A DNA stretch of 5,410 bases from an uncultured Collinsella sp. (GTDB lineage: Bacteria > Actinomycetota > Coriobacteriia > Coriobacteriales > Coriobacteriaceae), in NCBI GenBank assembly GCA_902493535.1, contig CABUQG010000040.1, positions 1 through 5,410 on the forward strand, given 5' to 3'. Positions 1-5,410 of the stretch are shown piece after piece. Numbering within the stretch: the stretch's first letter is position 1; each line of letters begins with the position of its first letter. Below the pieces are notes generated by a model. It had not been told where the DNA came from. It worked only from the letters and a program-made list of their open reading frames with translations, and did not search any database. A program made the translations under genes and the position numbers.

Positions 1-53
1 AAGCGGTCGGCGGGGCCATTGTGGCTCTTGACAGCGGATTGGGTCATATGAGC
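1..53. other. Left-edge sequence, possible partial gene of undecided strand
   Basis: This short edge piece could be the first 15 codons of a minus-strand gene, ATG at 47-45, reading MTQSAVKSHNGPADR and running off the window. Its codons mostly end in C or G (12 of 15), as in the neighbouring genes, but there is no Shine-Dalgarno before the ATG. It could instead be the last 25 codons of a plus-strand gene that ends at TGA 78-80, inside the palindrome; that frame is open from base 3. Neither reading has a recognisable motif, and I cannot choose between them from this window. Confidence 0.2.
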
Positions 54-55
54 GA

Positions 56-154
56 GCGGGCCGCATTTGAGACAAGGTGACGTGAAACGAAAGGGCGCTG
101 ACCTTCTGGTCGCGCCCTTGAAGTTGAACGTCAGATTGTCCAAATGCGGCCCGC
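56..154. repeat. Nested imperfect palindrome of about 100 bp downstream of hspR
   Basis: The two halves fold onto a single centre at about position 105. The outer arms are 14 bp and perfect (56-69 with 141-154). Inward from them, 71-75 pairs with 136-140, 78-83 with 128-133, 86-88 with 123-125, 91-98 with 112-119, and 100-103 with 108-111. That is 40 base pairs in 99 nt, interrupted only by small bulges and internal loops. The tetramer AGCG lies just outside both ends (51-54 and 157-160), which would fit a short target duplication but could be chance. It may be an elaborate terminator or a MITE-like intergenic repeat. No protein is encoded. Confidence 0.7.
82..119 (-). terminator. Probable Rho-independent terminator of the dnaK-hspR operon
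   Basis: Read on the minus strand, an 8-bp GC-rich stem (119-112 with 98-91) continues into a 4-bp stem (111-108 with 103-100) closed by a 4-nt loop, with a single bulged base at 99. It is followed by the T-rich tail TTTCGTTTC. It lies 76 bp past the hspR stop codon, with no gene between, so it probably ends the heat-shock operon. It is also the core of the larger palindrome around it. Confidence 0.6.
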
Positions 155-167
155 GCAGCGTCGGCCC

Positions 168-195
168 GTTACGCGGGTTGGTAAACCCGCGTAAC
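168..195 (-). other. Perfect 12-bp hairpin at the hspR stop codon
   Basis: Positions 168-179 and 184-195 are perfect inverted repeats with a 4-nt loop (180-183). On the minus strand the stem begins with the last base of the hspR TAG stop codon. No T-run follows, so it is not a standard intrinsic terminator. It could protect the 3' end of the mRNA or pause polymerase before the tailed hairpin further downstream. Confidence 0.65.
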
Positions 196-611
196 TACAA
201 ATCCCCTCCGGCGCCCAGCAGCTTGCGCATGACCTGTTCGGGGTTAACCGAGCCGTCGCGCGGGGCCAGGGCGGTGATCTTCTTCTGCATCTTGTACTCG
301 TGCAGCTCGTCCTCGAGCTGGCGCACGCGGGCGCGGAGCTTTTCGTTCTCGCGCTCGCGCTCCTCGGCACGCTCCTTCATATCGAGAATGCGCACCACGC
401 CGGCAAGGTTGATGCCCTCGTCAGTCAGCTGGTTGATGAGCTCCAGACGCTCGATATCGGCACGCGAATACAGACGCGTGTTGCCGCCCGAGCGCTGGGG
501 GTTCACCAGGCCCTTGGACTCGTAGACGCGCAGAGTCTGCGGATGCATGCCGGTCAGCTCGGCCGCCACGCTGATCATGTACAGCGGTTTGTTCCTATTG
601 TCCTCGGCCAT
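195..611 (-). CDS. hspR: HspR, MerR-family heat-shock repressor
   Basis: 138 aa. In actinobacteria, HspR is a cytoplasmic repressor that binds HAIR inverted repeats at dnaK and clpB promoters and usually needs DnaK as co-repressor. The N-terminal winged helix-turn-helix spans about residues 10-50: ISVAAELTGMHPQTLRVYES (13-32), then the wing with RSGGNTRLYS (40-49), both typical of the family. Residues 52-77 form the helical region after the wing. About 78-112 is a highly charged coiled coil, as expected for dimerisation. The tail (113-138) is short and ends LLGAGGDL. It is the last gene of the operon, 72 bp after dnaJ. The start is chosen because the family alignment begins just after residue 8; the ribosome site is modest (GGGA 9 nt upstream). 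Position behind dnaK-grpE-dnaJ is what separates HspR from other MerR proteins. No clear HAIR site is visible upstream of dnaK, so its target here is unproven. Confidence 0.93.
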   Translation of the reverse strand: MAEDNRNKPLYMISVAAELTGMHPQTLRVYESKGLVNPQRSGGNTRLYSRADIERLELINQLTDEGINLAGVVRILDMKERAEERERENEKLRARVRQLEDELHEYKMQKKITALAPRDGSVNPEQVMRKLLGAGGDL

Positions 612-651
612 GCTACCTGATCCCTTTCCGTCTCGTTATCGTCCATCATAA

Positions 652-667
652 GCCCGCGGGCGCGGGC
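652..667 (-). other. Small GC hairpin in the dnaJ-hspR gap
   Basis: A 6-bp all-GC stem (652-657 with 662-667) with a 4-nt loop lies about 17 bp past the dnaJ stop. There is no T-run, so it is unlikely to terminate transcription; at most it may pause polymerase or affect mRNA decay between dnaJ and hspR. In sequence this GC-rich, such a stem can arise by chance. Confidence 0.3.
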
Positions 668-683
668 GTGCGCCACGACCGCC

Positions 684-1649
684 CTAGTACGTCGCCTTGT
701 AACGGTTGACCTTCTCGCGATAATCGCGCGTGTCGGCCTCGCGCAGCTTGGTCATGGCATCGCGCTCATCGTCGGACAGGTTCGTGGGGACCTGCACCTT
801 AATCTCGACGAGCAGCGCACCCGTGCGGCCGCGATGCTTAACGTCAGGCGCACCCATCTCCTTAAAGCGAAACTTCTTGCCCGTCTGGGTACCCGCGGGC
901 ACCTTCAGACGAACCGTCGCACCGCCGGGCGTCGGCACGTCCACCGTGCAGCCGAGCGCCGCCTCATAGACCGAGACCGGTACCTCCATGGTCACGTCGG
1001 CACCTTTACGCTTAAACAGCGGGTGCTCCTCCACATGCGTGGTCACGACCAGGTCGCCGCGCTCGCCGCCGGCAACGCCATACTCGCCGCGACGCTTGTA
1101 GCGTAGCTTGCCGCCGTCGACCGCGCCCGCGGGCACCGAGACCGTAATGGTCTGCTGCTCGCCTGTCGAGGGAATGCGATAGGTGACCTTGTGCGTCACG
1201 CCGCGGAACGCGTCCTCAGCCGTCACATCGACGGTCAGCGACAGGTCGCCGCCCTTGCGAGCACGGCTGCGACCCGCGCCGGCACCGGCAGCGCCCGCAG
1301 CCCCGGCAAAGCCCGAGCCCCAATCGCTGCCCCAGGCGCCGTTGCCGCTAAAGATGCTGTCGAAGATGTCGCCCCAGCCGCTGGCACCCGCGCCGGCACC
1401 GTAGCCGCCGCCATACGCGCCGCCCGCGCCCGGCATGCCGCCAAACATGAGCATCTGGTCGTACTCTTTGCGCTTCTTCTCGTCCGAAAGCGTCTCGTAG
1501 GCCTCGCTGATCTCCTTGAACTTGGCCTCGTCGCCGCCGGCATCGGGGTGATATTTTTGCGCGAGCTTGCGAAACGCGCTCTTGATCTCTTTGTCGGAGG
1601 CGCTCTTGGATACGCCCAGGATGTCATAGAAGGTTTTGCCTGCAGCCAT
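684..1649 (-). CDS. dnaJ: DnaJ-family co-chaperone without zinc finger (class B, CbpA-like)
   Basis: 321 aa. It is the J-domain partner of DnaK: it delivers unfolded substrates and stimulates ATP hydrolysis. The J domain is at residues 5-66 with the essential HPD triad at 34-36. A long Gly/Ala/Phe-rich linker follows (about 69-130), including GDIFDSIF (93-100), which matches the conserved DIF element of the G/F region. Substrate-binding C-terminal domain I starts near GGDLSLTVDV (133-142), domain II covers about 205-288, and the tail (289-321) should hold the dimerisation helix. The four CxxCxGxG zinc-binding repeats of class A DnaJ are absent; the only cysteine is C234. It is therefore a class B protein, although it occupies the position usually held by a class A DnaJ. 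The start is supported by a tandem Shine-Dalgarno. Symbol dnaJ or cbpA would both be defensible. Confidence 0.92.
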   Translation of the reverse strand: MAAGKTFYDILGVSKSASDKEIKSAFRKLAQKYHPDAGGDEAKFKEISEAYETLSDEKKRKEYDQMLMFGGMPGAGGAYGGGYGAGAGASGWGDIFDSIFSGNGAWGSDWGSGFAGAAGAAGAGAGRSRARKGGDLSLTVDVTAEDAFRGVTHKVTYRIPSTGEQQTITVSVPAGAVDGGKLRYKRRGEYGVAGGERGDLVVTTHVEEHPLFKRKGADVTMEVPVSVYEAALGCTVDVPTPGGATVRLKVPAGTQTGKKFRFKEMGAPDVKHRGRTGALLVEIKVQVPTNLSDDERDAMTKLREADTRDYREKVNRYKATY

Positions 1650-1654
1650 CGTAG

Positions 1655-1664
1655 CTCCTCTCCT
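1655..1664 (-). promoter_or_regulatory. Tandem Shine-Dalgarno of dnaJ
   Basis: On the minus strand AGGAGAGGAG lies before the dnaJ ATG, giving two possible anti-Shine-Dalgarno matches with spacings of 10 and 5 nt. It fixes the start at 1649. Together with the preceding hairpin it suggests dnaJ is translated independently of grpE. Confidence 0.7.
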
Positions 1665-1671
1665 GTTTCAT

Positions 1672-1692
1672 CCGCCGCCCAGCGGGCGGCGG
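1672..1692 (-). other. GC-rich hairpin directly upstream of the dnaJ ribosome site
   Basis: A perfect 9-bp stem made only of G and C (1672-1680 with 1684-1692) with a 3-nt loop sits 7 nt before the tandem Shine-Dalgarno of dnaJ on the minus strand. It leaves the ribosome site itself free. It may protect a processed 5' end of a dnaJ-hspR mRNA; this role is inferred from position only. Confidence 0.6.
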
Positions 1693-1721
1693 CTCATGCT
1701 TTCATATGGCACTAGGCCAGA

Positions 1722-1751
1722 AAGGGCCCCGGGTGTTGCCCCGGGGCCCTT
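1722..1751 (-). terminator. Strong hairpin after grpE, possible partial terminator
   Basis: A perfect 12-bp GC-rich stem (1722-1733 with 1740-1751) with a 6-nt loop begins 5 bp after the grpE stop codon. On the minus strand the stem ends in two T's that belong to the stem and is followed only by TCT, so the U-tract is short and termination is likely incomplete. It would lower dnaJ-hspR expression relative to dnaK-grpE, or act as an mRNA stabiliser or processing site. I see no convincing promoter between it and dnaJ, so dnaJ probably depends on read-through. Confidence 0.55.
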
Positions 1752-1756
1752 CTCAA

Positions 1757-2599
1757 TTACTCCTCGGTGCTCTCGGCCGTATCGGCCGCAGCATCCTCGG
1801 GCGCCGCTTCGGGCTCCGGTGCGGGGCGCTTCTCGCCACCGTAGGTCACCGTCACCATCGCGGAACGCAGGATGCGATCCGCCATGCGGTAGCCCTTCTG
1901 GTATACATCGTTGACGGTCTCGTCGTACTGCGATGCGTCCTCGACGCGACCCACGGCCTGATGCTCGAGCGGATCGAACGCCTCGCCCTTGGGGTCGATG
2001 GGCTCAACGCCCTCGTGCGCAAACACATCGAGCAGCTTGGCATGCACCGCGTCGACACCGTCGACGAACTGCTTAAAGTCGTCGGCAAGCTCCTGGCTGC
2101 GGGCATGGTCGATCGCACGCTCGATATCGTCGACCACCGGCAGCAGCGCAGTGACGAGCTTCTCGGTCGCGCGCTCGCGCTCGGCGATACGCTCATTGGC
2201 GGTGCGGCGACGGAAGTTCTCCCAGTCGGCCTGAAGACGGGCGGTACGCTCAGTGGCGTCCTTTGCCTTGTCCTCAGCGGCCTTCTGGGCCTCTGCCGCA
2301 GCATCGAGCTCGCTACGCACGTCGGCGAGCTCCTTTTGGGCCTGCTCGAACTTGAGCTTAAAGTCGTTGTCGGCGGCTTCTTCACCGGCGCGGATAGCGG
2401 CTTCCACCATCTCGTCCTCGGTCATCGTCGCCTCCTTGTTGGAATCCTCTACCTGGTTCTCGGCAGCCTCGGCGGCCGCGGCCTCGTTGGCCTCGGTATC
2501 GTCGACGGCCTCTACGGGAATCTTCACGTCCTTCTCCTCAGAGTCAACGGGGGCGGCGCCAGCGGCGGCCGCCTCCGTGCGAGCTTTACGGGCGGACAT
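1757..2599 (-). CDS. grpE: GrpE, nucleotide exchange factor of DnaK
   Basis: 280 aa, longer than the usual ~180-220 aa. GrpE dimers release ADP from DnaK and so reset the chaperone cycle. Residues 1-58 are an Ala/Glu-rich, probably disordered extension. The long helical coiled-coil runs from about 78 to 150 and includes LQADWENFRRR (122-132), followed by the four-helix-bundle region (about 150-195). The C-terminal beta domain that inserts into the DnaK cleft has the family signature around FDPLEHQAV (208-216) to YRMADRILRSAMVTV (237-251). The acidic tail (257-280) is low-complexity. The ATG lies 2 bp after the dnaK stop codon with a GAGGA 9 nt upstream inside dnaK, so translation is probably coupled. 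A second ATG at codon 59 (2425) has a much stronger ribosome site and would give a 222-aa protein; either or both starts may be used. Confidence 0.95.
   Translation of the reverse strand: MSARKARTEAAAAGAAPVDSEEKDVKIPVEAVDDTEANEAAAAEAAENQVEDSNKEATMTEDEMVEAAIRAGEEAADNDFKLKFEQAQKELADVRSELDAAAEAQKAAEDKAKDATERTARLQADWENFRRRTANERIAERERATEKLVTALLPVVDDIERAIDHARSQELADDFKQFVDGVDAVHAKLLDVFAHEGVEPIDPKGEAFDPLEHQAVGRVEDASQYDETVNDVYQKGYRMADRILRSAMVTVTYGGEKRPAPEPEAAPEDAAADTAESTEE
2431..2437 (-). promoter_or_regulatory. Internal Shine-Dalgarno before GrpE codon 59
   Basis: On the minus strand AAGGAGG is 5 nt upstream of an in-frame ATG (2425-2423, M59 of GrpE). It is the best ribosome-site match seen among the heat-shock genes here and stronger than the one at the long start. 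It may drive a short GrpE form or mark the true start. It could also be coincidence, since the bases encode the ordinary residues Lys-Glu. Confidence 0.4.
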
Positions 2600-2601
2600 G
2601 A

Positions 2602-4494
<1,893 letters not shown>

Positions 4495-4528
4495 TAGAAA
4501 TTCCCTCTCTCTTGTGCGTTTGCACCGA

Positions 4529-4545
4529 CTCGGCGGTCTGCCGAG
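4529..4545 (-). other. Hairpin in the dnaK 5' leader
   Basis: A perfect 6-bp stem (4529-4534 with 4540-4545) with a 5-nt loop can be extended by a 3-bp outer stem (4523-4525 with 4548-4550) across a small internal loop. It starts about 22 nt before the Shine-Dalgarno (4503-4507), which remains unpaired, so it is not an obvious RNA thermometer. A role as a 5' mRNA stabiliser is possible but inferred. Confidence 0.45.
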
Positions 4546-4573
4546 CAGTGTTTCGGCTTGTCTTTCAGGATGT

Positions 4574-4604
4574 AGTGTATCCCCTTATGGGCCGGAATAT
4601 ACAA
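4574..4604 (-). promoter_or_regulatory. Tentative dnaK promoter
   Basis: The sequence becomes clearly AT-rich between about 4570 and 4640, as expected for the dnaK promoter, but no textbook sigma-A promoter stands out. The best pair I can offer is TTGTAT (4604-4599) and TACACT (4579-4574), 19 bp apart, which is longer than the usual 17. TTGACT (4616-4611) is a better -35 match but has no good -10 at the right distance. The leader would be roughly 70 nt. Confidence 0.25.
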
Positions 4605-4630
4605 AATCTAAGTCAATTCATATAAGATTT
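4604..4630 (-). promoter_or_regulatory. Inverted repeat at the dnaK promoter, candidate operator
   Basis: AAATCT (4604-4609) and AGATTT (4625-4630) form the 6-bp ends of a 27-bp imperfect inverted repeat centred at 4617, with one further matching pair inside. It covers TTGACT and abuts the candidate promoter. It does not resemble the HAIR consensus (CTTGAGT-N7-ACTCAAG) or CIRCE. It may be a lineage-specific repressor site; AT-rich promoter DNA also produces such repeats by chance. Confidence 0.25.
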
Positions 4631-4755
4631 CTTATTGCCGAGAGTTTAGGTTCGCAAATACGCAGGTAGACGCACTGTTTGAGTTCTAGGCAAATCTATC
4701 GAGATCTATGTAGAGATGGCTGAGGTTTGCGTCCGGGGTGCCTAGGGGCCGTCTT

Positions 4756-4867
4756 GCGGAAAGCTCATCCCGGTTTGAGCGTGGATTCCGGGTCGCAGTT
4801 TCCGCCGGACGGTCCAACCGGAAACTGCGACCCGGTTTTCGGCCAAATAACGGGATGCCCTTTCCGC
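4756..4867. repeat. Symmetric palindromic element of four alternating 17-bp units
   Basis: Units start at 4757, 4788, 4819 and 4850, exactly 31 bp apart, in alternating orientation, separated by 14-nt spacers. Units 2 and 3 are perfect reverse complements (17/17) and form a long hairpin. Units 1 and 4 match 14-15 of 17. Units 1 and 3, in the same orientation, match 12 of 17, keeping CGGAAA at one end and CCCGG at the other. Everything shares one centre at 4811.5. A further 4-bp pair (4746-4749 with 4874-4877) and T4755-A4868 extend the symmetry. The inner hairpin is followed by TTTT on the plus strand, but there is no plus-strand gene for it to terminate. It lies between the divergent dnaK and ferredoxin genes. 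It may be an intergenic mobile repeat, a structured RNA or a multi-site operator. Confidence 0.75.
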
Positions 4868-5000
4868 AGGCGCGCCCAATAGCTCAATATTTCAAGTCAC
4901 CTTTAGCTAACATTTACGCAGCTCAACGGCCCCACCTGCACGTTTTTTAGTAAACCTTGGCATACTCGGCGAACGGTATGAAGATGCCGGCCAGAGGGTA
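4868..5000. other. Intergenic stretch without a recognised gene
   Basis: This is the remainder of the dnaK-ferredoxin gap. It contains no open frame with a ribosome site or recognisable product, and no tRNA or rRNA. A run of six T's at 4945-4950 follows only a very weak potential stem, so I do not call it a terminator. Confidence 0.5.
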
Positions 5001-5028
5001 TTGCAAACGGTCGCTCCCGTGGTATGTT
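5001..5028 (+). promoter_or_regulatory. Probable ferredoxin promoter
   Basis: TTGCAA (5001-5006) and TATGTT (5023-5028) are 16 bp apart, each matching 4 of 6 sigma-A consensus bases. TG at the extended -10 position (5020-5021, then one base) strengthens it. Transcription would start near 5035, leaving a leader of about 55 nt before the ferredoxin ATG. Confidence 0.45.
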
Positions 5029-5089
5029 TTTGCCCGAATCAAACCGGCGCGCATCGTCTGTAGCGTCGGTCAACAGAGAGGAAACTACC

Positions 5090-5275
5090 ATGGCTCATCC
5101 CGTAATTGATGCCGACGAGTGCATCGCTTGTGGCGTTTGCGTCGACTCCTGCCCCGCTGGCGTTCTGGAGCTCCAGGACGTCGCTACCGTCGCTGACGAG
5201 GACTCCTGCGTCGCCTGTGGCGCTTGCCAGGACGCTTGCCCCGCCGGCGCGATCACCGAGATCGTCGAGGAGTAA
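5090..5275 (+). CDS. 2[4Fe-4S] bacterial-type ferredoxin
   Basis: 61 aa, a normal length for a clostridial-type ferredoxin, which is a small soluble low-potential electron carrier in anaerobic metabolism (for example pyruvate:ferredoxin oxidoreductase or hydrogenase partners). Two complete CxxCxxCxxxCP motifs are visible: C11, C14, C17, C21-P22 and C40, C43, C46, C50-P51. In this family the first three Cys of one motif and the last Cys of the other bind each cluster. The two halves are clearly similar (CIACGVCVDSCPAG against CVACGACQDACPAG), reflecting the family's internal duplication. The protein is acidic and has no signal peptide or membrane segment. The start is set by AGAGGA 7 nt upstream; the ATG further upstream at 5024 lies inside the probable -10 box. 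Single-gene unit with its own promoter and terminator, divergent from dnaK. Its partner enzyme cannot be told from the window. Confidence 0.95.
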   Translation: MAHPVIDADECIACGVCVDSCPAGVLELQDVATVADEDSCVACGACQDACPAGAITEIVEE

Positions 5276-5317
5276 CAACTCCCCCCACTTGCACACTCAA
5301 AAGTACACCGTGCGCAA

Positions 5318-5359
5318 AAAAGGAGGCTTCCGCATCGCCGCGGAGGCCTCCTTTTGTTT
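5318..5359 (+). terminator. Rho-independent terminator after the ferredoxin gene
   Basis: A 16-bp stem (5318-5333 with 5340-5355, one T-G wobble at 5328/5345) with a 6-nt loop is followed by GTTT. The stem base is AAAA against TTTT and the rest is GC-rich. Six A's on the left (5316-5321) give a T-run on the opposite strand, so it could also stop transcription arriving from the right. It begins 42 bp after the ferredoxin stop codon. Confidence 0.9.
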
Positions 5360-5410
5360 ACGTGGCGCGGGTAGCCACTATAGCAACGCCGCAGGTTGAG
5401 CATACGCCAG

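Noticed and set aside
1191..1715. 174-codon plus-strand frame antisense to dnaJ
   Set aside because: Ala/Arg-rich shadow of the DnaJ Gly-rich linker, with no ribosome site of note.
4738..4950. Possible 70-codon plus-strand gene starting with GTG
   Set aside because: Almost all of it lies over the symmetric palindrome, so its codons are set by the inverted repeats. It has no good Shine-Dalgarno and no recognisable product.
4916..4950. Possible terminator ending in six T's
   Set aside because: The only stem before the T-run is 4 bp with a long loop, and there is no plus-strand gene upstream to terminate.
5024..5089. Longer ferredoxin start at 5024
   Set aside because: That ATG overlaps the probable -10 box. 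The ATG at 5090 has a proper Shine-Dalgarno and gives a protein beginning where the family begins.
5357..5384. Promoter-like TTTACG and TATAGC 16 bp apart near the right edge
   Set aside because: Each box matches 4 of 6, the -35 overlaps the terminator tail, and no gene start follows within the window, so it is too weak to call.
5095..5403. 102-codon minus-strand frame over the ferredoxin and terminator
   Set aside because: It is antisense to an unmistakable ferredoxin and runs through a strong terminator hairpin.

Overview
The window looks like part of a chromosome from a moderately GC-rich anaerobic actinobacterium, most plausibly of the class Coriobacteriia (Collinsella-like). This is inferred from four things: the gene order dnaK-grpE-dnaJ-hspR with an actinobacterial MerR-type HspR, the Gram-positive-length DnaK (630 aa), a strong preference for G/C-ending codons, and an adjacent clostridial-type 2[4Fe-4S] ferredoxin. 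No genus-specific marker is present, so the assignment is moderate.

Layout. Positions 4494 down to 195 hold one heat-shock cluster on the minus strand, transcribed right to left: dnaK, grpE (2 bp after dnaK), dnaJ (107-bp gap with two strong hairpins) and hspR (72-bp gap). A hairpin at hspR's stop codon and a hairpin with a T-rich tail around 82-119 lie after hspR. The tailed hairpin is the core of a roughly 100-bp nested palindrome (56-154). Positions 4495-5089 hold no convincing gene. They contain the dnaK leader and AT-rich promoter region, a 112-bp symmetric palindromic element (4756-4867, extendable to 4746-4877) and the promoter of the divergent plus-strand ferredoxin gene (5090-5275). 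A strong, probably bidirectional terminator (5318-5359) follows the ferredoxin.

How the genes work together. DnaK is the ATP-driven Hsp70. The J-domain protein delivers substrates and stimulates ATP hydrolysis, and GrpE exchanges the nucleotide. HspR is the expected autoregulatory repressor, which in other actinobacteria needs DnaK as co-repressor. The ferredoxin is an electron carrier with no visible functional tie to the chaperones.

Unusual points: the operon's J-protein has no zinc finger; grpE has a near-perfect internal Shine-Dalgarno before codon 59; no canonical HAIR or CIRCE operator is visible upstream of dnaK; and two large intergenic palindromes flank the operon. One of these is built of four 17-bp units in alternating orientation at an exact 31-bp pitch. 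I found no clear new multi-gene system.
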